A stretch of DNA of 64,000 bases from Pseudomonadota bacterium (GCA_018240565.1 JAFEFO010000033.1:59737-123736); one strand, 5' to 3'. Shown: positions 51,269 to 63,209, counted from the stretch's first letter. The notes: generated from the sequence alone by a model not told the origin. Program-made: numbers and translations.

Positions 51269-52483
51269 ATGCACATCCATCCCATCCTCGCCGCGCTGCG
51301 CAAGCATCGCCTCGCCACCTTGCTGATTGCGCTGGAAGTCGCGCTGGCTTGCGCGGTGCTGTGCAACGCCTGTTTGCTGATCGCCAACCGCATCGCGGCG
51401 ATGCAGGTCGTCAGCGGCGTGGACGAGCATGCGCTGGGCCTGGTCGTGCTGACGGGTTTTGCGCCCGAACAGGCTGTGGACCTGAACGCGCGCGCTCTCT
51501 CCGGCTTGCGCGAAATTCCCGGCGTGCAGTCCGTCAGCGTGGTCAACAGCGCGCCGTTCGGTCCGCGCGCGGGCGCGGCCGGCGTCACCACCGATGCCGA
51601 AGGCAAGCATTTCGGTGGCGTGATCGACTTCTATGTCGGCGGGCCTGGCGCGATCGATGCGCTGGGGCTGCATGTCGTATCCGGACGCGTGCCGACGGCG
51701 GACGAATACGCCGCCGTCGCGCAGTACGTGCCGAAAGGTGCGCCGATCCTCATCACCCGCGTGCTGGCCGAACACCTGTGGCCCGGCGTCGATCCGCTCG
51801 GCAAGAGCCTGTGGGGATTCGACTCGCAGTTCCGCGTGATCGGCGTGCTCGATCATTTTGCGATTCCCGCGCCCGGCGCGGGCGAGGAGAAGGATCCCGA
51901 CTGGTCGATATTCGTGCCGGCGTTGCCGGGTCCGAACTTTGCCGGCACCTATCTCGTGCGCGCCAATCCCGCGGACCTGGACCGCGTCATGCGCGACGCC
52001 GCGCCGACGATCGCGAAGATCGCGCCGGACGTGGTGTTCGACACCGAACAAAGCCGCACGCTCGGCGATCTGCGCGAGCGCTTCTTCCGCAACGATCGCG
52101 CGATGGCCGGCTTGATGATCGGCGTGATTGCCGCGCTGCTCGGCGTCACCGCGCTCGGCATCACGGGGCTGGCCAGTTTCTGGGTGCAGCAGCGCACGCG
52201 CACGATCGGCATACGCCGCGCGCTCGGCGCCACGCGCCGCGACATCCTGGGCTACTTCCAGACCGAGAACCTGCTGATCGTCACATTCGGCGTCCTGCCC
52301 GGCATCGCGATGGCGCTGGGCATCAACCTCGTGCTGATGACGTTCTACGAACTGCCGCGGTTGCCGCTTTTGTACCTGCCGATCGGCGCCGTGGCGTTGT
52401 GGGTGCTGGGGCAGCTCGCGGTGCTCGCGCCCGCGCTGCGAGCCGCCAGCGTGCCGCCGGTGGTGGCGACGCGCAGCGCGTGA
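51269..52483 (+). CDS. FtsX/MacB-type permease B4
   Basis: A 404-residue B-class permease, counterpart of B2: MHIHPILAALRKHRLATLL and ALACAVLCNACLLI. The ATG at 51269 is placed six bases after GAGGTG and is preferred to GTG 51260. The turn is TIGIRRALGATRRDILGYF, and it ends VPPVVATRSA. It is the last permease; the peptidase gene follows after 71 bases, with no terminator between, so the transcript may continue. Confidence 0.88.
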   Translation: MHIHPILAALRKHRLATLLIALEVALACAVLCNACLLIANRIAAMQVVSGVDEHALGLVVLTGFAPEQAVDLNARALSGLREIPGVQSVSVVNSAPFGPRAGAAGVTTDAEGKHFGGVIDFYVGGPGAIDALGLHVVSGRVPTADEYAAVAQYVPKGAPILITRVLAEHLWPGVDPLGKSLWGFDSQFRVIGVLDHFAIPAPGAGEEKDPDWSIFVPALPGPNFAGTYLVRANPADLDRVMRDAAPTIAKIAPDVVFDTEQSRTLGDLRERFFRNDRAMAGLMIGVIAALLGVTALGITGLASFWVQQRTRTIGIRRALGATRRDILGYFQTENLLIVTFGVLPGIAMALGINLVLMTFYELPRLPLLYLPIGAVALWVLGQLAVLAPALRAASVPPVVATRSA

Positions 52484-52554
52484 ATCCATGCCATCCGGCA
52501 CGGTCGCACGCTGCGCCGCGCGCGCACAATCGCGGCTGGACTTCGGAGACCTTC

Positions 52555-54345
52555 GTGAAACTTCTGCCCCTGATGATTTGCGCGGCGTTGACCGCCGCCA
52601 CCCCGGCGCTTGCCGATTCCGCGGCGCAGGCCGCACCGGCGAGCGATGTCGCCACGCGCGTGCAGGCGCTCAACGCGTTGCTCGCCGAACAATGGCAGCA
52701 CACGCTGGAGAACGCGCCCGAGTTCGCGACCATGCTCGGCGATCTGCGCTACAACGATCGCTGGAGCGACATGTCGCTCGAACACATGGCGGCCGAACAG
52801 AAGACGACGGCCGAGTTCCTCAAGCGTTTCCAGGCGATCGACACCGCCGGGTTCAGCGAATCGGATCGCCTCAACCAGCAGTTGATGGTGCGCCAGCTGC
52901 AGAGCAGCATCCAGGCGCATGCGCTCAAGCTCGACGAGATGCCGCTCGACCAGATGAGTGGCGTGCACATCGCGTTGGCCGGCTTCGTCAGCTCGATCCC
53001 GTTCAGTGACGCCAAACAGTACGAGGACTACCTGCGCCGCCTGCAGGCGGTGCCGAAAGCCTTCGACCAGGTCATCGCGCTGGCACGCCAGGGCATGGCC
53101 GACAAGATGATGCCGCCGAAATACCTGCTGGAAAAAGTCGCCATGCAGATCGGCGCGATCGAAAAGCCGGGCGGCATGGACAGCGTGTTCGCCGGTCCGC
53201 TGAAGCGTTTTCCGAAATCGGTTTCCGCGGCCGACCAGAAACGCCTGACGACGGCGATTCTCGCCGCGATCGACGCCGACGTGCGCCCGGCTTACGCCAG
53301 GCTCGGCGAGTTCGTGAGCAAGGACTACGCGCCGCATGGTCGCAGCGAATTCGGCGTGTGGGCGTTGCCCAATGGCGATGCGATCTATCGCTACGACGTC
53401 AAGCAGATGACGACCACCGACAAGACCCCGGCGCAGATCCACGAGATCGGCCTGGCCGAAGTCGCGCGCATCGAAGGCGAGATGACCAAGATCGCCAAGG
53501 CGCAGGGCTTCAAGGACCTGGCCAGTTTCCGCGCGTCGCTCAAGACCAATCCGAAGACGCACGCCACGTCGCGCGAGGACATCCTCGAGCGCTATCGCGG
53601 ATACATCGCCGGCATGCAGACGGAGTTGCCGAAATTGTTCGGCCTGCTGCCCAAGGCCAAGGTCGAGGTCGTGCCGGTCGAGACATTCCGCGAGAAGGAA
53701 GCCGCGGCCGCCGAGTACCAGCCCGGCACGCCCGACGGCTCGCGTCCGGGGCGCGTGTTCGTCAACACCGGCGACTTTGCCAATCGCAGCGTGCTGACCA
53801 TCGAGTCGACCGCGTACCACGAAGGCGTGCCTGGCCACCACATGCAGATTTCGATCGCGCAGACCCTGCCGCACCTGCCGCCGTTCCGCCAGCAGGCGGG
53901 CTACAACGCCTACGTCGAGGGCTGGGCGCTGTACGCCGAGCAGCTCGGCAAGGAAATCGGTTTCTACAAGGATCCGCTGTCCGACTACGGTCGCCTGTCC
54001 GACGAGCTGCTGCGCGCCGATCGCCTCGTGCTCGACACCGGCGTGCACTACAAGCACTGGACGCGCCAGCAGATGGTTGATTTCTTCCACGCGCATTCGA
54101 GCGAGGACGAGCCCGACGTGCAAGCCGAAACCGATCGCTACATCACCTGGCCGGGCCAGGCGCTGGCCTACAAGATGGGCGAGTTGAAGATCCTCGAATT
54201 GCGCGCACGCGCCAAGCGCGCGCTTGGCGGCAAGTTCGACATCCGCGCGTTCCACGACGAGATCCTCGACGGCGGTGCGCTGCCGCTGGATGTGCTCGAG
54301 GCGCGCGTGGACGGCTGGATCGCCGCGCAGAAAGCGAAGATCTGA
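52555..54345 (+). CDS. DUF885 family secreted metallopeptidase-like protein
   Basis: A 596-residue exported protein. The GTG start at 52555 has GGAG six bases upstream and gives a proper signal peptide (MKLLPLMICAALTAATPALA). The core motif STAYHEGVPGHHMQ is near 425, followed by YVEGWALYAEQLG, the zinc-site pattern of DUF885 proteins related to M32/M2 peptidases. It should hydrolyse peptides in the periplasm. Its place between the permeases and their regulator suggests a linked role, for example degrading a peptide that the system exports or senses. That is inference. Confidence 0.88.
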   Translation: MKLLPLMICAALTAATPALADSAAQAAPASDVATRVQALNALLAEQWQHTLENAPEFATMLGDLRYNDRWSDMSLEHMAAEQKTTAEFLKRFQAIDTAGFSESDRLNQQLMVRQLQSSIQAHALKLDEMPLDQMSGVHIALAGFVSSIPFSDAKQYEDYLRRLQAVPKAFDQVIALARQGMADKMMPPKYLLEKVAMQIGAIEKPGGMDSVFAGPLKRFPKSVSAADQKRLTTAILAAIDADVRPAYARLGEFVSKDYAPHGRSEFGVWALPNGDAIYRYDVKQMTTTDKTPAQIHEIGLAEVARIEGEMTKIAKAQGFKDLASFRASLKTNPKTHATSREDILERYRGYIAGMQTELPKLFGLLPKAKVEVVPVETFREKEAAAAEYQPGTPDGSRPGRVFVNTGDFANRSVLTIESTAYHEGVPGHHMQISIAQTLPHLPPFRQQAGYNAYVEGWALYAEQLGKEIGFYKDPLSDYGRLSDELLRADRLVLDTGVHYKHWTRQQMVDFFHAHSSEDEPDVQAETDRYITWPGQALAYKMGELKILELRARAKRALGGKFDIRAFHDEILDGGALPLDVLEARVDGWIAAQKAKI

Positions 54346-54412
54346 TGCAACCCTGCGGCGCGCGGCAGCATCCAAGCTGCCGATGCGCTGCCAAATCCGT
54401 CAGAATGCGCCC

Positions 54413-55744
<1,332 letters not shown>

Positions 55745-55796
55745 CATGCACTCCAGAACCTGAAGGCGTCGAACTCAAGGCAGGTACCTCGCACTC

Positions 55797-57101
55797 ATGC
55801 GATTCGCGTCCCTGGAAGGCAAACTCGCCGCGCTGCTGTTCGCGGTGGCGATACTCGCCGCGCTGCTTGGCGGGTTTCTTGGCGCGCTGTGGAAGGACGG
55901 CAGTCTCGCTGCGCTCGTGGCAATGGCGATACTCGTGCTGCCGCTGGCGTGGATTTCGCGCGCGGCGATCGCGCCGATCCGGCGCTTGCTGCGCGCGTTG
56001 TCCGGCAGCGTGGCCAGTTATCGCGACGGCGACTACAGCCTGTCGCTGGCATCGCGCCGCGGCGATGAACTGGGAGCGTTGATCGAAGCGCACAACGCGC
56101 TCGGCCAGGCCCTGCGCGGGCAGCGCCAGAACCTGGTGCAGCGTGAACTGCTGCTGGACACGGTGATGCAGCACACGCCCACCGCGTTGCTGCTGGTCGA
56201 TGCGCACCAGCGCGTGGTCTACGCCAACCTGGCCGCGCGCCATCTGCTCAACGACGGCAAGAGTCCGCTTGGCATCGATTTCGGCGAACTGCTGCAAGGT
56301 ATCCCCGCTCCGCTGCGCGAGGCGCTGGCCGGCGGCAACGACAGCCTGGTCGGGGTGATGTTCGGTGGCGAGGAGGAAATGTTCCACGCCTCGCGGCGTG
56401 ATTTCCGCTTGCAGGGGCGTCCGCATCATTTGTACCTGGTGCAGCGCATGACGCGCGAGTTGTCGCGCCAGGAAGTCGCGGCGTGGAAGCGCGTGATCCG
56501 CGTCATCAGCCACGAACTGAACAACTCGCTGGCGCCGATTTCATCGCTCGCGCATTCCGGCGCGGAACTGGCGCGGCGCGGCGACGGCGAACGGCTGCCG
56601 CAGGTCTTCGCCGGCATCGGCGAACGCGCCCGGCACCTGCACGATTTCATCGCCGGCTACGCGGATTTCGCGCGCCTGCCGGCGCCGCGCTGCGCGGCGG
56701 TCGACTGGGCGCCGTTCGTCGAGGGCCTGCGCCAGCACGCCGAGTTCGTGCTGGATGGCCAGCTGCCGAACGTGCCGGCCTGGTTCGATGCCGGGCAAAT
56801 CGAACAGGTGCTGATCAACCTGCTCAAGAATGCGCACGAGTCCGGCAGCGCGGCGCCGGCGATCCGCATGCGTGTTGCGGTGGCGGCGGACCAGTGCATC
56901 GAAGTCGTCGATCGCGGGCCGGGCATGGGCGAGGCGGTACTCGCGCAGGCGCTGCTGCCGTTTTATTCGACCAAGCGCAGCGGCACGGGATTGGGGCTGG
57001 CGCTGGCGCGGGAAATCACCGAAGCGCATGGCGGGCGCATCACGCTGGCCAACCGCGAGGGCGGCGGATTGCGCGTGGCGCTGCGCCTGCCGCGGCGATA
57101 G
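55797..57101 (+). CDS. NtrY-like sensor histidine kinase
   Basis: A 434-residue membrane kinase. Helices are at about 11-31 and 38-55, with almost no periplasmic loop. HAMP (about 56-110) and a PAS-like region (about 118-215) lead to HisKA RVISHELNNSLAPISS with H239. The HATPase has N-box LINLLKNAHESG, VVDRGPGMGE and GTGLGLALAREI. The short external loop suggests sensing within the membrane, or of the transporter complex itself, as in intramembrane-sensing kinases linked to ABC systems. It should phosphorylate the NtrC-type regulator encoded upstream. Confidence 0.92.
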   Translation: MRFASLEGKLAALLFAVAILAALLGGFLGALWKDGSLAALVAMAILVLPLAWISRAAIAPIRRLLRALSGSVASYRDGDYSLSLASRRGDELGALIEAHNALGQALRGQRQNLVQRELLLDTVMQHTPTALLLVDAHQRVVYANLAARHLLNDGKSPLGIDFGELLQGIPAPLREALAGGNDSLVGVMFGGEEEMFHASRRDFRLQGRPHHLYLVQRMTRELSRQEVAAWKRVIRVISHELNNSLAPISSLAHSGAELARRGDGERLPQVFAGIGERARHLHDFIAGYADFARLPAPRCAAVDWAPFVEGLRQHAEFVLDGQLPNVPAWFDAGQIEQVLINLLKNAHESGSAAPAIRMRVAVAADQCIEVVDRGPGMGEAVLAQALLPFYSTKRSGTGLGLALAREITEAHGGRITLANREGGGLRVALRLPRR

Positions 57102-57157
57102 GACAGGCTTGATTCGCGGCGCGCGGCCGATGCTATGATGGCCGCGGGGGTTGCGCC

Positions 57158-59227
57158 ATGGGCAACGGGTTCATCCAGATTCCCGGCTACGAAATCCTGC
57201 GCCCGCTGGGCGCGGGCGGCATGTCGACGGTTTACCTCGCCCTGCAACGTTCGCTCGACCGCACCGTGGCAATCAAGGTCATGCGTCGCGGTGGCGACGC
57301 GGCCGCCGCCGATGCGGCGCAGTCGGAAAAGCGCTTCCTGCTCGAAGGCCGCATGATGGCCAAGCTGCCGCACCGCAATATCGTCGCGGTGTACGACATC
57401 GTCAGCAACGAGGACATCGCCTACATCGCGATGGAATACCTTGCCGGTGGCGCGCTCACCGAACGCATGCGCAGCGGCATCGCGCTGGGCGACGCCGTGG
57501 CGGTCATCGTGCAGGTCGCCGCCGCGCTGGAGTTCGCGCACGAGCACGGCGTCGTGCACCGCGATCTGAAGCCGGCCAACATCATGTTCCGCGACACCGG
57601 CACGCCGGTGCTTACCGATTTCGGCATCGCCCGCTACCAGGACGGCTCGGCCACGCGCCTGACGCAGACCGGCATGCTGGTGGGTACGCCCACGTACATG
57701 AGCCCGGAACAGATCAATGGCCTGCAGGTCGACGGCCGCGCCGACCAGTACAGCCTGGGTATACTTTTTTACGAATTGCTCACCGGCGCGCCGCCCTTCC
57801 GCGGCGACACGCCGATCGCGGTGCTGATGGCGCACCTGACGCAGGCGCCGGCGCCGTTGCCCGCGGAATTCGCCGCGTTCCAGGACATCTTCGATCGCGT
57901 CCTGTCCAAGAACCGCGACGATCGCTATGCCACGCTCAAGGCCTTCAGCGATGACCTGAAGTCGCGCCTGGTGCACAGCGATACGCTGCTCACGCGCCTG
58001 CAACTGGACCCGAACCAGACCTCGTCCGAACAACTGCGCGCGCTCGGCTTCTATACCAGCATGCCGAGCAGCAGCGGTCGCGCGTCGGTGTCGGGACAGA
58101 TCGCGGCCGCCGAGATTCTCAAGCAGGCCGCGCCGGCGCCTGCGCAGGCGCCGGCGATGGTGGCCTTGGCGTCGCGCGGTCGCACGAAGTGGATCGCCAT
58201 CGCCGCGACGGTCGCGGTGCTGGCGGTGATCGCGTGGGGCATGTTCGGCCACCGGCGCCTGAGCCACGACGAGCAGGAACTGGTGAACCTGTGGAACGAT
58301 CGCGCCGCGACCTTGATCGGATCCGGGCAATTGATCGTGGCTGCGCCGGGCAGCGATGGCAGCGCGCTGGATTTCGTGCGCAAGGTCGAGCAGAAGGATC
58401 CCGGCAATTCCCGCGCCGAGGCGGCGCGCGCGCAGATCGGCAAGTTGCTCGCGGCGCAAGGCGATGCCGCGCTCGCCGACAAACGCATCGACGACGCGGC
58501 GAAGATCCAGGCGGATGCGAGCCAGGCCTTGCCGGGCGATGCCGCGCTGGCCGGCTTGCAGCAGCGCATCGCGCAGGCGCGCGAGAAGGCGCGCGCACAA
58601 GCGCAGATCGCCGAGCAGACCGCCGAGAATCGGCAGAAGGCGCAGGCGCAGGTGACTGCCTTCCTCGATGCCGGCACCGATGCCGAGTTGCGCGCCGCGT
58701 TCGACGGTATTTCCCAGTTGCTCGCTGCCGATGCGACCGACAAGGACACGCTGGCCTTGCGCACGCGCGCCATCGACGCCATCCGCAAACGCCTGCAAGG
58801 CGCGGCCAATACGGAAGACTTCGACGCCATGGCGGGCTTCGTGAAAGGCCGAGGCACGGAATGGAGCGCGGATCCGGCGTGGGCGGCGCTGGCGCAGGAC
58901 ATGCCGGCGTGGCGTGCCGGTATCGTCGCCACGGCACAAGCGCAGGCCGCCGCCAATGTCGGCGAATTGCTGCTCACGGCCACACCGTGGGCACGCGTGG
59001 ATGCGATCGCCGATGGCGCCGGGCGCACGATCGCGTTGCCGGACGACAACAACACGCCGCTGCTGCTCAGGTTGCCGGCGGGAACCTACAGCGTGGTGTT
59101 CCGCCAGCCGCTGGAGGGCAAGAACAGGCAGATGACGGTTGCCGTCGAGGGCAAGAAGCGCGCCGTGCTGGCCGCGGGATTCGCCGCGCCGGATGCCAGG
59201 GAGTATTTCAAGCATGCCGGCCTGTAA
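57158..59227 (+). CDS. Transmembrane Ser/Thr protein kinase
   Basis: A 689-residue protein. A Hanks-type kinase domain (about 10-275) has the glycine loop LGAGGMSTVY, K40, HRDLKPANIMF with catalytic D136, and DFGIAR at 154-159. A linker leads to one helix at about 346-366. The periplasmic part is alanine-rich, with coiled segments and a beta-type C-terminal domain. The layout resembles PknB-type kinases without PASTA repeats. A TPR-like periplasmic protein gene overlaps its 3' end by 14 bases, so the two are made together. Ligand and substrates are unknown. Confidence 0.92.
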   Translation: MGNGFIQIPGYEILRPLGAGGMSTVYLALQRSLDRTVAIKVMRRGGDAAAADAAQSEKRFLLEGRMMAKLPHRNIVAVYDIVSNEDIAYIAMEYLAGGALTERMRSGIALGDAVAVIVQVAAALEFAHEHGVVHRDLKPANIMFRDTGTPVLTDFGIARYQDGSATRLTQTGMLVGTPTYMSPEQINGLQVDGRADQYSLGILFYELLTGAPPFRGDTPIAVLMAHLTQAPAPLPAEFAAFQDIFDRVLSKNRDDRYATLKAFSDDLKSRLVHSDTLLTRLQLDPNQTSSEQLRALGFYTSMPSSSGRASVSGQIAAAEILKQAAPAPAQAPAMVALASRGRTKWIAIAATVAVLAVIAWGMFGHRRLSHDEQELVNLWNDRAATLIGSGQLIVAAPGSDGSALDFVRKVEQKDPGNSRAEAARAQIGKLLAAQGDAALADKRIDDAAKIQADASQALPGDAALAGLQQRIAQAREKARAQAQIAEQTAENRQKAQAQVTAFLDAGTDAELRAAFDGISQLLAADATDKDTLALRTRAIDAIRKRLQGAANTEDFDAMAGFVKGRGTEWSADPAWAALAQDMPAWRAGIVATAQAQAAANVGELLLTATPWARVDAIADGAGRTIALPDDNNTPLLLRLPAGTYSVVFRQPLEGKNRQMTVAVEGKKRAVLAAGFAAPDAREYFKHAGL

Positions 59228-60002
59228 GTGCGCGCTGCTGATGCTGGCGCTGGCGGCAACGCTTGCCCCGCTCGCCGCGCGTGCGGATTTCTCCGACGAC
59301 TACGTCGATGGCCTGGCGGCGCTGGACCACGGCGAATTCGATCGCGCGGTACAGGCCTTGAAGAAAGCCCTGGCGGCGCGGCCCGAATCGCCGGTCATGA
59401 TCCGCGTCGAAGGCGTGCCCCAGCCTTATCTGCCACGTCATTTCCTCGGCATTGCCTATTTCAAGCTTGGCGATTGCACGGCCGCGAATGCGCAATGGAA
59501 CGACGCGGCGAACCTGCGCTCACTCGGGCGCCTGCGCCCGTTGCGCGCGCAGGAAGAGCAGTTCCAGGCTCAGTGCAAGCCGTCGACGGCGAAGGCAGAG
59601 CCGCCGCCCCGGGCCGAACACGATTCGCAACCGGCGGCGGCATCCCTTCCATCGCCACCGGTCGCGCCGGCAGCCACGAAGTCCGCCGCCGCGGGGAAAG
59701 CGCCCGCGCTGGCGAGCGCCAGTGTGCCGCCGGCGCTGTTGCGCGCCTTCGACGACTTGATGGCGGGTCGCTACGCGAACGCGGCGCGCCTGGACGTCGA
59801 CGCAGTCAATGGCGCCAACGTGCGCTTCCAGGCCTACCTTTTGCGCAGCGCGGCGCGTTTCTACCTGTCGCGCTCCGGCGATGCGAGCCAACTCGCCGCC
59901 GCGCGCAGCGATGCGCGCGCCGCCCGCCAGCTGGAGAAATCCGAACCGGACGAGCGCGTCTTTTCGCCCGCGTTCCGCACCTTCTACGCCTCCGCGCGCT
60001 GA
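59214..60002 (+). CDS. Periplasmic TPR-like partner of the Ser/Thr kinase
   Basis: A 262-residue exported protein, with signal peptide MPACKCALLMLALAATLAP up to about ARAD. A TPR-like helix pair follows (LAALDHGEFDRAVQALKKAL), then HFLGIAYFKLGDCTAANAQW. A proline/alanine-rich linker at about 120-170 precedes a second helical part (LLRAFDDLMAGRYANAARLD). Its start lies within the kinase gene, 14 bases before that stop. I do not know the family. The coupling suggests that it interacts with the kinase's periplasmic region. Confidence 0.8.
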   Translation: MPACKCALLMLALAATLAPLAARADFSDDYVDGLAALDHGEFDRAVQALKKALAARPESPVMIRVEGVPQPYLPRHFLGIAYFKLGDCTAANAQWNDAANLRSLGRLRPLRAQEEQFQAQCKPSTAKAEPPPRAEHDSQPAAASLPSPPVAPAATKSAAAGKAPALASASVPPALLRAFDDLMAGRYANAARLDVDAVNGANVRFQAYLLRSAARFYLSRSGDASQLAAARSDARAARQLEKSEPDERVFSPAFRTFYASAR

Positions 60003-60054
60003 ACGCGCGGCGGGTTATACTCGGCGTTCCATTTCTCGCGGTGCGGAGTCGATC

Positions 60055-60993
60055 ATGCCCGGATTCGTTGCATTGGTATTGCTGGTCGTGGTGGCAATCT
60101 TCGTCTCCAAGACCGTGCGCGTGGTGCCGCAAGGCTACGAGTGGACCAAGGAAACCTTTGGCCGCTACACCAGCACGATGGAACCCGGCCTGCACATCCT
60201 GATTCCGATCTACCACACGGTCGGGCGCAAGATGAACATGATGGAGCAGGTGCTCGATGTGCCCTCGCAGGACGTCATCACCAAGGACAACGCCGTGGTA
60301 CGCGTGGATGGCGTGGTCTTCTATCAGGTGCTCGATGCCGCCAAGGCCGCGTACGAAGTCGCCAATCTGGAACAGGCGATCCTCAACCTCGTCATGACCA
60401 ATATCCGCACCGTGCTCGGTTCCATGGATCTGGACGAATCGCTGTCCAAGCGCGACGAGATCAACGCGCGCCTGCTCAAGGTCGTCGACGAGGCCACGCA
60501 CCCGTGGGGCTTGAAGTGCAATCGCATCGAGATCAAGGACATCCAGCCGCCGCGCGACCTCGTCGATTCGATGGCGCGGCAGATGAAGGCCGAGCGCGAG
60601 AAGCGCGCGAACATCCTCGAAGCCGAGGGTTTCCGCCAGGCCGCGATCCTGAAGGCCGAAGGCGAGAAACAATCGGCGATCCTTTCCGCCGAGGGCAAGC
60701 GCGAAGCGGCCTTCCGCGAAGCCGAGGCGCGCGAGCGCCAGGCCCAGGCGGAAGCGAAGGCGACCGAGATGGTGTCGCAGTCGATTCGCAACGGCGACAT
60801 CAATGCGGTCAACTATTTCGTCGCCACCAAATACGTGGATGCGCTCAAGGCCATGGTCGGTGCGCCGAACCAGAAGATCATGCTGCTGCCGTTCGAGGCA
60901 ACCGGCGTGCTCGGTTCGCTCGCCGGCATTGCGGAATTGGCCAAGAACAGCCTCACCGAACAGCAGGCGGCCAAGCCGCTGCCCAAGGCCTGA
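60055..60993 (+). CDS. SPFH/stomatin family membrane protein (QmcA-like)
   Basis: A 312-residue protein with one N-terminal helix (about 3-20) and an SPFH domain (VVPQGYEWTKETFGRYTSTMEPGL, VITKDNAVVRVDGVVFYQV, LGSMDLDESLSKRDEINARL). A long charged coiled coil (about 185-245) contains repeated KAEGEKQSAIL units. This is the QmcA/slipin pattern of proteins that form ring-like membrane assemblies and associate with proteases such as FtsH. The NfeD gene starts two bases after the stop, the usual partnership. Confidence 0.92.
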   Translation: MPGFVALVLLVVVAIFVSKTVRVVPQGYEWTKETFGRYTSTMEPGLHILIPIYHTVGRKMNMMEQVLDVPSQDVITKDNAVVRVDGVVFYQVLDAAKAAYEVANLEQAILNLVMTNIRTVLGSMDLDESLSKRDEINARLLKVVDEATHPWGLKCNRIEIKDIQPPRDLVDSMARQMKAEREKRANILEAEGFRQAAILKAEGEKQSAILSAEGKREAAFREAEARERQAQAEAKATEMVSQSIRNGDINAVNYFVATKYVDALKAMVGAPNQKIMLLPFEATGVLGSLAGIAELAKNSLTEQQAAKPLPKA

Positions 60994-60995
60994 TC

Positions 60996-61442
60996 ATGCT
61001 CGCGAGCCTGACCCTGCATTACGGCTGGTGGCTGCTGGCGCTGGTGCTGATCGGCGCGGAATTGATGGCGCCGGGATTCTTCATGCTCTGGATCGGCATC
61101 GCCGCCGCGGCGCTGGGCATCGTTTTGCTGTTCGTTCCGGCAATGTCGTTCGGCATGCAGGCGGTCGTGTTCACCGTGTTCGCGCTGATCAGCTGCTTCG
61201 TCTATTGGCGTTTCGTGCGCCACGCGATCAACGCGCGCTCGGACATCCCGCACCTGAACCGCCGTGCCGAGCAATATATCGGTCGCCGCTTCGTGCTCGA
61301 GACCGCCATCGTCAACGGCCAGGGCAAGGCGCGCGTGGGCGATTCGCTGTGGCTGGCCGAAGGCCCGGACCTGCCCGTCGGCACGCCGATCGAAGTCGTT
61401 GGCGTGGATGGCTCGACGCTGAAGGTGAAGGCGGCGGCGTAA
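60996..61442 (+). CDS. NfeD family membrane protein
   Basis: A 148-residue protein with two or three N-terminal helices (about 8-75) and a C-terminal OB-fold-like beta domain (YIGRRFVLETAIVNGQGKARVG). This short form without the ClpP-like protease domain is the usual partner of QmcA/slipin proteins and modulates their membrane assemblies. Two bases separate it from the SPFH gene. It ends 48 bases before gcvT. Confidence 0.92.
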   Translation: MLASLTLHYGWWLLALVLIGAELMAPGFFMLWIGIAAAALGIVLLFVPAMSFGMQAVVFTVFALISCFVYWRFVRHAINARSDIPHLNRRAEQYIGRRFVLETAIVNGQGKARVGDSLWLAEGPDLPVGTPIEVVGVDGSTLKVKAAA

Positions 61443-61490
61443 GCGGACGAACTTGTTAGAATGTGCGCTCGCCACGAGGCCTGCGCGCTC

Positions 61491-62576
<1,086 letters not shown>

Positions 62577-62640
62577 CAGCAGCCGGCCCGATCGTGTGTA
62601 GAATCGACATCGCGACATTGGACTTCCAGGACCCTGAGCC

Positions 62641-63039
62641 ATGAACGAAATCCCCGGTGACCTGAAATTCAACAAATCCCACGAATGGGCGCGGGTCGAG
62701 GACAACGGCACCGTCACCATCGGCATCTCCGACCATGCGCAAGGCCTGCTCGGCGACTTGGTCTACGTCGAATTGCCCAGCGTGGGCGACGAGGTCAAGG
62801 CGGGCAATGCCTGCGCCGTCGTCGAATCGGTCAAGGCGGCATCGGACATCTACGCGCCGGTTTCCGGCGAAGTCATTTCGGTCAATAGCGCCCTGGCGGA
62901 CAAACCGGAAACGATCAACGAAGACGCGTTCGGCGAAGGCTGGATCTTCGTGATCAAGCCAGGCAACCTTGCCGAGGAACTGGACGAGTTGCTCGATCCG
63001 GATGCCTACGCCGAACTGATCGAAAGCGAAGAGCACTGA
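62641..63039 (+). CDS. gcvH: Glycine cleavage system H protein
   Basis: A 132-residue lipoyl carrier. The lipoylated lysine is K65 in [14 protein letters not shown], and the fold ends with [12 protein letters not shown] and DPDAYAEL, all standard. It shuttles the aminomethyl group between the P, T and L proteins. A weak promoter (TTGACA at 62573, TAGAAT at 62599) overlaps the gcvT stop, with a rather long spacer, and might give separate expression. Confidence 0.96.
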   Translation: MNEIPGDLKFNKSHEWARVEDNGTVTIGISDHAQGLLGDLVYVELPSVGDEVKAGNACAVVESVKAASDIYAPVSGEVISVNSALADKPETINEDAFGEGWIFVIKPGNLAEELDELLDPDAYAELIESEEH

Positions 63040-63187
63040 CGTCCGTTCGCGCGCGATTGCGTTCCGCTTTCGCGCAGAAAAATCTTTCGGATTTGCCATC
63101 GCGCGCATCGATACCCGGTGCGCGCGATGCGTTTGCGCGTCGCAGAAAGTTGCGCAGTTTTGCGCTTTCGCTGCGTTCCATCGGGTG

Positions 63188-63209
63188 TTTTTCCGCCTTG
63201 CCGGAAAAA
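63188..63209. terminator. Terminator downstream of gcvH
   Basis: TTTTTCCG (63188-63195) and CGGAAAAA (63202-63209) form an 8 bp stem with T and A runs on both sides. It is about 150 bases after the gcvH stop. Confidence 0.6.

Larger units (their letters stand above)
42262..52483 (+). repeat. Tandem duplication of a four-permease block
   Basis: Block 1 (42262-47383, A1 B1 A2 B2) and block 2 (47383-52483, A3 B3 A4 B4) have the same gene order, near-equal length, and matching subtype in each position, judged from N-terminal and helix sequences. The junction is the shared base at 47383. Confidence 0.75.

Noticed and set aside
61443..61490. Glycine riboswitch upstream of gcvT
   Set aside because: The gap is only 48 bases and shows none of the tandem aptamer structure.
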